Shown: positions 7,565-14,551 of the stretch, piece after piece | How the letters are laid out: every line of letters begins with the position of its first letter | Numbering within the stretch: the stretch's first letter is position 1 | Virus record (IMG/VR): IMGVR_UViG_3300031565_000336 | Location: 1 to 25,088 of that record | DNA length: 25,088 nucleotides | Direction: 5' to 3' (one strand) | Source of the DNA: a virus | Program-made: the position numbers and the translations under genes | Notes under the pieces: model-generated | The model's database searches: none | The model's input: the letters and a program-made list of their open reading frames with translations, nothing else | What the model was told of the DNA's origin: nothing

Positions 7565-8088
7565 CAATCAAACAGAAGATCGCCGACCTTGATAAGCTTA
7601 TTACCAGACAAGCGAGGGTGATTGCGGATCTGCAAGAAGAGCTTACAGAAATCCGCGAAGGTCTTAACCAGCCTGAATTTATACCTTCCGGATCGGGCGT
7701 TGAAGCCGACGAAGGGCTTAAACATGAATTCTACTTTCACCCTGAGATCAGCGGTAACGGACTGTCAATATCCATAGTTGACGGTATGCTCCCCCTTGGT
7801 GCTTTTTGTGGCGAAGTCAAAATAGGCATGAACGTTGTAAACGTGGAACGGGTCACACTTAACCTGCCTGAATTGTGGATCGGCCAGGGGTATGTCTGGT
7901 TGGCAATACGGTATGTCATTAACGGTGGGTTCACTGCAACTATGGAAATAGGTGATATACAGCCGTTGCCTAACGATAACCTTGATGTTTTTTCGATAGC
8001 ATGGTTTACTACCAATGATGAAGGTGGCGTTGACAGGTTGGTTCCTTTATGCTGGTCGGTTCCTACTGTTGCAGGGAGGCTTGTATAA
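7558..8088 (+). CDS. Tail-tip protein with N-terminal coiled coil, unknown family
   Basis: A 176-residue protein: residues 1-40 form a likely trimer-forming coiled coil (IADLDKLITRQARVIADLQ), followed by a beta-rich domain. GGAGGTGA precedes the ATG and gives one of the strongest ribosome binding sites in the window. The gene overlaps its neighbours by seven bases upstream and one base downstream. The coiled coil plus beta head layout fits a tail-tip or baseplate component. No lysozyme or peptidase motif is visible. Confidence 0.6.
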   Translation: MVTIKQKIADLDKLITRQARVIADLQEELTEIREGLNQPEFIPSGSGVEADEGLKHEFYFHPEISGNGLSISIVDGMLPLGAFCGEVKIGMNVVNVERVTLNLPELWIGQGYVWLAIRYVINGGFTATMEIGDIQPLPNDNLDVFSIAWFTTNDEGGVDRLVPLCWSVPTVAGRLV

Positions 8089-9077
8089 TGGCTGGTTGGG
8101 AAGATTACGCAGATTGGACCAGTGCGGAGACTTTGAAGCTCGCACCATTGGATAAGGTGGTCAAGGCTCTGGCCTTGGCAACCAATGAACGCACGAACGC
8201 TCTTTTCGGAAACTCTGAAATCCCGCCAATGCTATACCGGTATCTGAATCTGGATCCACACCCTTTGGCACAAACCAATACACTCTTCAAGATACGTTTT
8301 GTTGTGCGGCATATGATCGACTTCCCTTTGTGGCTGGATACGGCACACGAAAAAGGACTTGATTTTGAAGGGTTGCCTTTTGAAAACTATGCAACCGTCT
8401 GGCACTCTGCCGGATGGGGGCCGCGGTTATTGAAAAAAGAGCGGATCGAGGAACTTCTCAGAGAACCGTTACTTGATATTGGTGTATACAACTTTATCAC
8501 GGCGGAGTATGCGTTTCAGCTATACCAGATCCTCAATATGATGACTGCCAGTCACAGAATCTTCGGCGCATTTCCAAACTACAATGTAATTTCCACCCGG
8601 CATTCACACCGGGGCTGGGAAAGGAATTGGGACGACTGCTTGACCGAACTCCGCGAAAAAGATCCTGTCATTACAAACAACGTTATCGGGGACGGTGGAT
8701 CAGTGTACGTCTATAGCGGCGATTCTTACAATGTGAGCATAGACCACTTTGCCAGTACGACGTATACAGGATGGAACACGTCAAAAAATCACAAGCTTAC
8801 TTTGTGGTGGCCTTATGGACCTTATGACGGAGCTGAATACCCGAATCCAGACAATGCTGTCAGCGGAACTTATCACAAAGTCAAAGAATTCGGACCGAAT
8901 AAGCTCGCGACACACACAATATCCGCTCCCGATCCGATACCCCTTGAAAGGAATACCCCTCCACCACCGGATTGGGGTTACAAATACGGTACCCGTTATA
9001 TGGGCATGTCGAATGCCATAATGGAATGGGACGTGCAAGGCGGATTTGAATTTACAAAACCAAAAGAAGAGGAATAA
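8088..9077 (+). CDS. Putative tail-tip protein, family not recognised
   Basis: A 329-residue protein, rich in Trp, Tyr, His and Pro. The first 200 residues appear helical, the rest beta-rich (VYVYSGDSYNVSIDHF, TLWWPYGPYDG). I chose ATG 8088, which overlaps the previous TAA by one base and has GGGAGG nine bases upstream; an upstream in-frame start would lie inside the previous gene. It lies between the tail-tip gene and the fibre gene, so a structural role at the tail tip or in fibre attachment is inferred. It ends with an acidic Lys/Glu tail. Confidence 0.6.
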   Translation: MAGWEDYADWTSAETLKLAPLDKVVKALALATNERTNALFGNSEIPPMLYRYLNLDPHPLAQTNTLFKIRFVVRHMIDFPLWLDTAHEKGLDFEGLPFENYATVWHSAGWGPRLLKKERIEELLREPLLDIGVYNFITAEYAFQLYQILNMMTASHRIFGAFPNYNVISTRHSHRGWERNWDDCLTELREKDPVITNNVIGDGGSVYVYSGDSYNVSIDHFASTTYTGWNTSKNHKLTLWWPYGPYDGAEYPNPDNAVSGTYHKVKEFGPNKLATHTISAPDPIPLERNTPPPPDWGYKYGTRYMGMSNAIMEWDVQGGFEFTKPKEEE

Positions 9078-9079
9078 CG

Positions 9080-10615
9080 ATGGAAATCATTATAGACACG
9101 ACCACACGCAAACAGGTTTATTCTGACAACAGACCAGTGCGAGATGAAACCACGCAACTTACTTTCTACCCGTTCCAGGCGGGGAACTTAACTATCCTAT
9201 TCATGGACGGATCAAACAACCCTGTTGAGTTTCAGGCTGGCGTTGACACATTCAGTCTGGCAGTGGATAACGACTATGACCACACCGAATCTCTGTTGAT
9301 GTTCTCTGATGAGTTCACGATTGACGGGAACGCGGTTACATTCCAGATCAATACCTACACCGATGCTATTGCGGAACTACTTACCGATAACACGAGCGGT
9401 AAAGAGTCCGCTATTTTCGAGGTTCACCGATTCTCAGCCGGAGTTGAGAGCGTTATAGCGCAAGATACCTGCCACATTAAAAACGTGGTGCTCCATACAG
9501 AAGGTTCTCCGGTGACGACAGATCCTGAATACCGGACTGCTGCGGTACAGGATCTGCTTGACTCAACAAAAATGAGCAGGCTATCTGGCGCAACCCCAGG
9601 GTTCCTTCCGGTCATTGGTCCTGATGGGGAGCAGGTTGACGGGGTTGCCATTGATCCGGACACACTTGGTCCATCACAGGCGATGGTAGACAAGCTGGCC
9701 GCGATTGATGAGAACATAGCCGACCAGGCAGAAGCCGAAGCGGGAACCGATAATAGTAAGCGTATGACTCCGCTTACCGTGAAATATGCGGTTGACAAGT
9801 CCATTGACGAACACACACACGCAGTATCGGACGTTGCGAACCTTCAATCGGAACTGAATCTAAAAACCAACGTGGCTACGCATGCCTCAGATATCGCTGG
9901 ATTGATGCCAAAAATGGTTGGCGTACCAGAGGGCTATATTCCCTTGGTTGGTCCTGATGGATCGACGTTCAGCGGGTCTGTGGACCCCGACACACTTGGT
10001 GAGAATAATCCGGACACAGCAACTCAGGTAGAAATGGAGTCCGGAACAGAGGCAGCTCTTCGGAGTGTATCACCATTACTTATTGCCCAGGCTATCGCGG
10101 CACAGACCGCGGACGCCGGTCTATCTGAATCTGAGGTACAGGCATTGATTGACGCTGCCGGTACCGGAACCGGTTTGTCTACGGCTGATGTACAGACGTT
10201 GATTGACGCTGCCGGCGGACAGACCGAGGCTGAGGTACAGGCATTGATCGACGCTGCCGGCGGACAGACTGAGGCAGAAGTACAGGCATTGATTGACGCA
10301 GCAGTGGACGCCGGGGTAACTGTGCTCACCGGAGCTGCAAACCTTGTCGCTACGGATGCAGGCAAAACTCTGGAGCTCACAGACAACGCAGACCAGACGG
10401 TTACGATCCGGACGAACGCGGTTGAAGCCATCCCTGTAAACAAACAGTATGTGGTAACTGGTATTGGAACCGGTACAAAAATGATACTGGCCGCAGATGG
10501 CGTGCTCCTGAATGGTGTTGATGGTGGAAGTCAGTCCATAGCGGCGCAATGGCAGTCCGTCACCCTTCGTAAACGTGCAACAGATGAATGGATAATTGAG
10601 GGGGCTTTGGCATGA
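9080..10615 (+). CDS. Tail fibre protein with repeated modules
   Basis: A 511-residue acidic protein. The N-terminal 160 residues look like a BppU-type attachment domain (beta-rich, QAGNLTILFMDG). Then a module appears twice: GFLPVIGPDGE..DPDTLG near residue 175 and GYIPLVGPDGS..DPDTLG near 285, each followed by a Q-x-E-x-E-x-GT / PL....A segment common in phage fibres. Four EVQALIDAAG-type repeats follow at about 352-412. The last 100 residues form a small beta domain. It ends in an ATGA overlap with the LamG gene. It likely forms a trimeric fibre that presents the receptor-binding protein. Confidence 0.75.
   Translation: MEIIIDTTTRKQVYSDNRPVRDETTQLTFYPFQAGNLTILFMDGSNNPVEFQAGVDTFSLAVDNDYDHTESLLMFSDEFTIDGNAVTFQINTYTDAIAELLTDNTSGKESAIFEVHRFSAGVESVIAQDTCHIKNVVLHTEGSPVTTDPEYRTAAVQDLLDSTKMSRLSGATPGFLPVIGPDGEQVDGVAIDPDTLGPSQAMVDKLAAIDENIADQAEAEAGTDNSKRMTPLTVKYAVDKSIDEHTHAVSDVANLQSELNLKTNVATHASDIAGLMPKMVGVPEGYIPLVGPDGSTFSGSVDPDTLGENNPDTATQVEMESGTEAALRSVSPLLIAQAIAAQTADAGLSESEVQALIDAAGTGTGLSTADVQTLIDAAGGQTEAEVQALIDAAGGQTEAEVQALIDAAVDAGVTVLTGAANLVATDAGKTLELTDNADQTVTIRTNAVEAIPVNKQYVVTGIGTGTKMILAADGVLLNGVDGGSQSIAAQWQSVTLRKRATDEWIIEGALA
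10133..10315 (+). repeat. Four in-frame 45-bp-type repeats in the tail fibre gene
   Basis: Units begin at 10133, 10187, 10232 and 10277. The two middle units are 45 bp (15 codons, consensus EVQALIDAAGGQTEA); the first is 54 bp and the last is truncated to 39 bp. Nucleotide identity is high, which indicates recent unit duplication. The length may vary between isolates by recombination. Confidence 0.8.
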
Positions 10616-11361
10616 TCAGAATATCACGTAAAGCCGCACTTTTCGCCATCAGACCACGTGAACCAGTCACAGATCAAAATACTGTACTATTATTGCATTG
10701 TGATGGAACCAATGGGAGTATGGTATTTCCGGACTCAGCCCTGGCAGGTGATGCGCCACACACTATAACGCCATCAGGTAGTACTCAAGTCAGTACAGCC
10801 CAGAGTAAATTTGGCGGCTCCAGTGCACTGTTTAATGGCACTACGGACTATATGTCTATTGCGGACAGTCCGTCATGGGCGTTAGGATCTGATGATTTTA
10901 CGATTGAGATTCAGGTACGGTTTAATACGTTGGCAGTCAATCAGTATTTTATTACACAACGAACATCCGACGGGTCCAATCGTGCCTGGGGGCTGGCGCG
11001 TCAAAATCCGAATAAACTGGTATTTAATTACTCCACAAGTGCCGGCGTCAGTTGGACTGACGAGCACGTTGTTAGCTGGACTCCCGTTGTGGATACCTGG
11101 TATCACATCGCAGTTTGCCGGTCAGGTTCGAATTTACGTATTTTTGTTGACGGGACACAGGTTGGAGCAACGTATAACGCATCCACTGATACAATTATCG
11201 ATGTCACCGAAATGGTATCTATTGGCTGTAATTCTGCACCTGGAGGATCTGAGTATTTCGATGGGTATATGGATGAGATACGTATCTCAAATGGAAAAGC
11301 GAGGTATACCGCCAACTTTACGCCACCATCAACACCGTTTACACCTTACATAGGATCATGA
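10612..11361 (+). CDS. LamG/concanavalin-like domain protein, probable receptor-binding protein
   Basis: A 249-residue protein. Residues about 20-245 match a laminin G-like (Laminin_G_3) jelly roll: LLLHCDGTNGS, then FGGSSALFNGTTDYMSI, DFTIEIQVRF, WYHIAVCRSGSNLRIFVDGT and YFDGYMDEIRIS, ending in ARYTANFTPPS. Such domains bind glycans, and in phages they occur at fibre tips. The gene starts at the ATGA overlap with the fibre gene, with GAGGGGG upstream, so fibre and LamG protein are made together. Host-surface sugar binding is an inference from the fold. Confidence 0.8.
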   Translation: MIRISRKAALFAIRPREPVTDQNTVLLLHCDGTNGSMVFPDSALAGDAPHTITPSGSTQVSTAQSKFGGSSALFNGTTDYMSIADSPSWALGSDDFTIEIQVRFNTLAVNQYFITQRTSDGSNRAWGLARQNPNKLVFNYSTSAGVSWTDEHVVSWTPVVDTWYHIAVCRSGSNLRIFVDGTQVGATYNASTDTIIDVTEMVSIGCNSAPGGSEYFDGYMDEIRISNGKARYTANFTPPSTPFTPYIGS

Positions 11362-11438
11362 CTTACGGAACTGGAACTGGAACTGGAACCATAACCAACA
11401 ACAACAACAGGGGGGCAGCATGTCTCTTGAGGAGCTGA
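11358..11438 (+). CDS. Possible 26-residue micro-ORF with Gly-Thr repeats
   Basis: An ATG overlapping the LamG stop (ATGA) opens a 26-codon frame. It encodes a Gly-Thr run, then an Asn run, and ends inside the next gene. The DNA holds four GGAAC(T/C) hexamers at 11367-11390 and an (AAC)n run. The frame may be real but could equally be a coupling device that carries ribosomes to the next start at 11420. Coding status is uncertain. Confidence 0.3.
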   Translation: MTYGTGTGTGTITNNNNRGAACLLRS

Positions 11439-11644
11439 TGAAGGAGGCCATAGGGAATGGTCCGTATGCGGTCATAGCCATATATCTGATATGGCAAGGC
11501 CGGAAGGACTACGCAGGTGTCTGTTCTCGACTAAACAAGGTCGAAGACTATTGCAAAAACACCTTGCATAAGCAATTGGAACGTGCATCTACAGCTATCG
11601 AAAGATGCAACGGACTGATTGACAAGACCCTCGGAGGTAATTAG
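11420..11644 (+). CDS. Putative holin (BhlA/UviB-like)
   Basis: A 74-residue protein with one N-terminal hydrophobic segment (GPYAVIAIYLIW, residues 14-25) followed by a charged helical tail. This is the layout of the BhlA/UviB class of small holin-like proteins. It would sit in the inner membrane and take part in lysis. GGGGGG precedes the ATG. It is the last gene of the late block, where lysis genes are common, but no endolysin lies beside it. Its stop overlaps the convergent repressor gene by two bases. Confidence 0.55.
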   Translation: MSLEELMKEAIGNGPYAVIAIYLIWQGRKDYAGVCSRLNKVEDYCKNTLHKQLERASTAIERCNGLIDKTLGGN

Positions 11645-11964
11645 ACAGATTCCAATAATGTCGCAATGTACCTCCTTTGTTCGTCGGTTGGCAATTCGGC
11701 AAAATAAAGCGCAGTCATTCGAGCACATGATATAAGCAAGTCGATACGGAGCTTATCCCTCCCTTCGACTTGCTTTTTGTCCTTGTCAGCCTGTGCCATC
11801 ATCAGCATGATGTCGGGCACTTTCTTTTCAGGTATTGGATACTTCCCTGCCTCCCAATAGCTGACGATCGCCGGGCTTACATTTATAAGGCGTCCAAACT
11901 CCGATTGCGTTTCTTTTCGAAACTTTCTGAGACGTTTTAGGGCTCCAGGTGTGATGATGTCCAT
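11641..11964 (-). CDS. Cro/CI-type HTH repressor
   Basis: A 107-residue protein, the only clear gene on the minus strand. The N-terminal 65 residues form an XRE helix-turn-helix: ALKRLRKFRKETQSEFGRLI, then VSPAIVSYWEAGKYPIP. The C-terminal helices may dimerise; there is no LexA-like autoprotease. I chose the ATG at 11964, with AAGGAATATT upstream, over an upstream TTG-type extension. It faces away from the early genes across a 145-bp regulatory gap, the classic arrangement for a lysogeny repressor. This supports a temperate lifestyle. Confidence 0.82.
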   Translation of the reverse strand: MDIITPGALKRLRKFRKETQSEFGRLINVSPAIVSYWEAGKYPIPEKKVPDIMLMMAQADKDKKQVEGRDKLRIDLLISCARMTALYFAELPTDEQRRYIATLLESV

Positions 11965-11986
11965 AATATTCCTTTTTGATGTTTGA

Positions 11987-12017
11987 ATTATACTAATAGA
12001 ATGTAACACATTTTCAA
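11987..12017 (-). promoter_or_regulatory. Candidate promoter of the repressor gene
   Basis: On the minus strand TTGAAA (12017-12012) and a perfect TATAAT (11992-11987) are separated by 19 bases. The spacing is longer than ideal. The start would fall about 20 bases before the repressor ATG. A CAAG-TTTT-CTTG palindrome (12015-12026) overlaps the -35 box. Confidence 0.5.
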
Positions 12018-12066
12018 GTTTTCTTGTTCAAATATCAATATTAGCATAGAAATATAACCTTAATAC

Positions 12067-12083
12067 GTTATCTTATTGATAAC
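12067..12083. promoter_or_regulatory. Operator-like palindrome GTTATC-N5-GATAAC
   Basis: A perfect six-base inverted repeat with a five-base spacer lies between the divergent repressor and the first early gene, 27 bases before the early gene's ATG. It is the best candidate binding site for the repressor or the ribbon-helix-helix protein. Confidence 0.55.
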
Positions 12084-12109
12084 ATCACAAATATAAGGAA
12101 CACAACATA

Positions 12110-12379
12110 ATGGCCATGAAACTACTCTCAAATAGAAAGGATTTGAAAAGCGAATCCTTGAACCTGCGAATCACCAGCGGCGACAAACAGAAACTTACAG
12201 AAGTGGCGGAAAGTTATGGACTGCCTACAGGAACCCTGGTCGAAGCGCTATTAAACGGGGTTCTCGGAAAAATGGAAGGTGTGGAACCGCCGAGAAAACC
12301 GGCAGAAACCCCCTGCCAACGGAAAAAAGCAAAGAGGGATATTTTTGAATGGGTGTTCGGAGGGCTTATTCTGAAATGA
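12110..12379 (+). CDS. Ribbon-helix-helix-like regulator
   Basis: An 89-residue basic protein. Residues 15-55 (ESLNLRITSGDKQKLTEVAE, then LPTGTLVEALL) have the strand-helix-helix pattern of Arc/MetJ DNA-binding proteins. The rest is a Lys/Pro-rich tail. It is the first gene right of the repressor, in the position of a cro-like or early regulator. AAGGAA lies about ten bases before the ATG. A second ATG two codons on is an alternative start. It overlaps the next gene. Confidence 0.65.
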   Translation: MAMKLLSNRKDLKSESLNLRITSGDKQKLTEVAESYGLPTGTLVEALLNGVLGKMEGVEPPRKPAETPCQRKKAKRDIFEWVFGGLILK

Positions 12380-12999
12380 AATGTTACGGTTCATATTCCA
12401 TCAGGAAAAAGCTTTGCGCCAGTTGCGATCTAGCGGAATGGTGCAAAGACGCGGCAGACACTAAACTGTCAACGTGTGGGCTCTTTGAAGATTGGCGGAG
12501 TCCCGATGTCATCAAAGAGCAATCGGAGTCATTGGACGCAGCAAAAACACTTGCGGAGCTCCTGAGTTTGATAGTGAACGCAGAGCATCAAAAAAGAATG
12601 TCACACCTGTTAATGGAGATATTGAGCCTAAATGCTGTCAGGTTTCAGATTATCACAAAACGTTTGATATCACCGCAAGCAAATTGGTGCGATATCGCAA
12701 GGGAAGTCGGGTGTAGTCGCCAACTTGTATCGTACCATGTGGGGGAAATGCGCAAAGAACACCCGTTGATAATGCAGGTATTGCCTGGTTTCGATGACGA
12801 TACGGCCACCGAACAGACGACACTTGGGGAGCGTATCCGGATCAGGCGCAAATCTCGTAATTTGACTCAACGGGAGTTGGCGAACAAAGCCGGGATAAGC
12901 ATTAGATCCTTACAGCGGTTGGAACGGGGAGATTCTGAAAACAACAAACTCGCGGCCGCACTGATTCACGTTTTAGCGCAAAAGAAGAAAAGCGTATAA
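12376..12999 (+). CDS. Cys-cluster plus XRE helix-turn-helix regulator
   Basis: A 207-residue three-part protein. Residues 3-34 hold five cysteines (3, 14, 17, 23, 34), with CASC and EWC, suggesting a metal-binding knuckle. The middle has a separate HTH-like segment (DIAREVGCSRQLVSYHVGEM). The C-terminal part is an XRE domain (TLGERIRIRRKSRNLTQREL, AGISIRSLQRLERG). The ATG at 12376 overlaps the previous stop as ATGA; ATG 12349, in frame, has a better-spaced AGGGA and would add nine residues. A transcriptional switch role is inferred. Confidence 0.65.
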   Translation: MKCYGSYSIRKKLCASCDLAEWCKDAADTKLSTCGLFEDWRSPDVIKEQSESLDAAKTLAELLSLIVNAEHQKRMSHLLMEILSLNAVRFQIITKRLISPQANWCDIAREVGCSRQLVSYHVGEMRKEHPLIMQVLPGFDDDTATEQTTLGERIRIRRKSRNLTQRELANKAGISIRSLQRLERGDSENNKLAAALIHVLAQKKKSV

Positions 13000-13056
13000 A
13001 AACAGATAAAGGTCTACTTTTTACGGTTGTTTAATTTTGACAGTTTGTTTATAGGT

Positions 13057-13533
13057 ATGATTGACGTACTTGAACAATTAGGTGTTCCGGAATCGGATCG
13101 GAAGGCGGTAGTTGCGAAACTTGACGTGCTGAATGTCAAACAAGCCAAATTCGTTGCGCATTACGTGAGCACAGGTAAAAAAATGGCTTCTGCACTGGCC
13201 GCAGGATACCGCGAGGGCGCTGCCTCAACCAAATTGATGAAAAATCCGAAAGTAACGGACGCTATCAACTTGTTAAAAGCGTCCATTACAGGCGCAATTA
13301 TCGCACCATTTGCGCGTATTGCATTGGAACTCGTTGAAGAGTACGACAAAGATCATTCAGGCAAGGGAAACAAATTTATCCAGGTTGAAACAATCTCAAC
13401 CCCTACCGGAAAAACAATCAAGGAAAAAACGCCGGATAAAATGAAGGTCATCAAAGCCATAATCGAACTGGCAAAAGAAACGTCAACCGATCAAAAACAC
13501 GATGAAATTACCGTCATTCTTCCGAAAGTATAA
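13057..13533 (+). CDS. Small terminase subunit-like protein 1
   Basis: A 158-residue protein from ATG 13057; a TTG at 13027 would add ten residues, and neither start has a good SD. The segment NVKQAKFVAHYVSTGKKMAS, followed by ALAAGYREGAASTKLMKNPK, matches the N-terminal DNA-binding domain of Terminase_2-type small subunits (the ...FV..Y...A..AAGY...A....KNPKV pattern). The C-terminal part is helical with a Lys-rich end. It lies far from the large terminase gene. A second TerS-like gene is at 15281, so which one serves packaging is open. Confidence 0.62.
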   Translation: MIDVLEQLGVPESDRKAVVAKLDVLNVKQAKFVAHYVSTGKKMASALAAGYREGAASTKLMKNPKVTDAINLLKASITGAIIAPFARIALELVEEYDKDHSGKGNKFIQVETISTPTGKTIKEKTPDKMKVIKAIIELAKETSTDQKHDEITVILPKV

Positions 13534-13577
13534 TCGGGAATCGGTTAAAAGCCATTGTTACATAAGATAGTTAATTG

Positions 13578-13611
13578 CAACGACTTAAAATTGATGGTAC
13601 ATAAGTCGTTG
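13578..13611. repeat. Inverted repeat, 10-bp stem with 14-base loop
   Basis: CAACGACTTA (13578-13587) and TAAGTCGTTG (13602-13611) are perfect complements. The hairpin lies 45 bases after the first TerS-like gene. No T-run follows, so it is either a weak terminator or a protein-binding site in the AT-rich gap. Confidence 0.5.
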
Positions 13612-13693
13612 ATAGTCAACAACATTAAAGGTTTCAATATAGTAATACGCAAGCCGTTTATTTACAGTATGTTAGGTATTATAGTACACAAAC

Positions 13694-13797
13694 ATGTAAT
13701 TTTACATATCATATATTATGCGACCCTGAGAAATGTATACATAATAGGTGATAGCCGGTTGAATATTTTGGGTATGTGGGATATATTGTATACATAA
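13694..13797. promoter_or_regulatory. Promoter with TGTA/TACA palindromes before 13820
   Basis: TTGAAT (13759-13764) and TATATT (13782-13787), spaced by 17 bases, form a good sigma70-type promoter for the operon starting at 13820. Three palindromes surround it: ATGTAA-TT-TTACAT at 13694-13707 and two identical 11-mers TGTATACATAA at 13734-13744 and 13787-13797, 53 bp apart. The last touches the -10 box, so binding there should repress. Which phage regulator binds is unknown. The rest of the 286-bp gene-free stretch shows nothing else. Confidence 0.55.
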
Positions 13798-13819
13798 CCT
13801 AAATAAAGGAGGTTCCGTA

Positions 13820-14161
13820 ATGAGCAAACAACTAAAAGCCGTCGTGATTCGCACCTTGTCCAAAGAGGATCAGGACGGCTGGTTAAACAAACTGAAAGTT
13901 TACAGTGGACAACCGACCGCAAGTAAAGCCATTATTGCCGGGGCTCGTGCTTCCGTGGCATTGGCATCTGAAGTTGAAGAAAGGGGTCAATCATTGGCCG
14001 ATGCTGAAAAAGATAGGGCACGGCTGATGCTTCGCCTTGGAGTACTGGTGAGGATCAGAGAGTTGCAGGAATGTATAGGGGACGTTGAACCGATTCCGGC
14101 CAGTGTCATTATTGACCTGGTTGAAGATTTGGAAGAATTGAACCAATTGGAGAACGATTAA
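13820..14161 (+). CDS. Unknown small helical protein, first of a tandem paralogous pair
   Basis: A 113-residue acidic helical protein with the strongest SD in the window (AAGGAGG, eight bases before ATG). Residues 19-48 (DGWLNKLKVYS..TASKAIIAGARASVAL) resemble residues 2-31 of the next gene product. The middle is a coiled-coil-like helix, and the C-terminus is Glu/Leu-rich. The stop overlaps the next ATG by one base, so the pair is co-translated. Small subunit interaction or DNA modulation is possible, but I recognise no family. Confidence 0.6.
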   Translation: MSKQLKAVVIRTLSKEDQDGWLNKLKVYSGQPTASKAIIAGARASVALASEVEERGQSLADAEKDRARLMLRLGVLVRIRELQECIGDVEPIPASVIIDLVEDLEELNQLEND

Positions 14162-14475
14162 TGGATTCATGGATTCAGCAATTAAAAGAGCATCACAAGA
14201 CCAGTGACCCGAAGAAAGCAGTTATCGACGCTGCAAAGGCTTCTTTGTGGTTACGTGCCAATCTTCATGAACTGGTCGGGGAAAACGAAGCGTTGAAAAG
14301 AGAGTTGAAAAGGCACGAGGTCCGTTTTCAACTCTTGAATGAGCTTCATGCATATTCTGAAAAGCTCCGCAACGGGGAGTTAGATTGGCAGGACGGGTTG
14401 TCGATCAGAAACAGAATGGTTGAATTCGATGCATTCACACCGGAAGGAAACACAGAAGAAAAAGTGGTATATTGA
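14161..14475 (+). CDS. Unknown small helical protein, second of the tandem pair
   Basis: A 104-residue protein. Its N-terminus (DSWIQQLKEHHKTSD..KKAVIDAAKASLWL) parallels residues 19-48 of the preceding product, and both continue into a long charged helix. The shared W-(I/L)-(Q/N)-x-LK and KA(V/I)I-x-(A/G)A-(K/R)AS positions suggest tandem duplication followed by divergence. It is coupled to the first gene by a TAATG overlap. A hairpin follows its stop. Function unknown. Confidence 0.58.
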   Translation: MDSWIQQLKEHHKTSDPKKAVIDAAKASLWLRANLHELVGENEALKRELKRHEVRFQLLNELHAYSEKLRNGELDWQDGLSIRNRMVEFDAFTPEGNTEEKVVY

Positions 14476-14484
14476 TGGAAGAAA

Positions 14485-14514
14485 AAAGGCTGTAGTCACG
14501 AATCTACAGCCTTT
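14485..14514. terminator. 11-bp hairpin, terminator-like mainly for the minus strand
   Basis: AAAGGCTGTAG (14485-14495) pairs perfectly with CTACAGCCTTT (14504-14514) around an eight-base loop. On the + strand only TTTC follows, but on the minus strand the stem is followed by six T. It could block antisense transcription or act as an attenuator between the operon and 14552. Confidence 0.6.
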
Positions 14515-14551
14515 CAACAAAAACAACATAGATAGTATAGGAACAATACGC

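Noticed and set aside
8088-9077. Endolysin candidate
   Set aside because: No catalytic motif of lysozyme, amidase or peptidase families is visible, and the location is in the tail-tip block.
10024-10549. Long minus-strand open frames opposite the tail fibre gene
   Set aside because: They mirror the repeated Ala/Val codons of the fibre gene and have no start signals.
13555-13797. 80-codon open frame in the gap before 13820
   Set aside because: It starts with TTG, has no SD, very AT-rich composition, and covers the promoter and palindromes.
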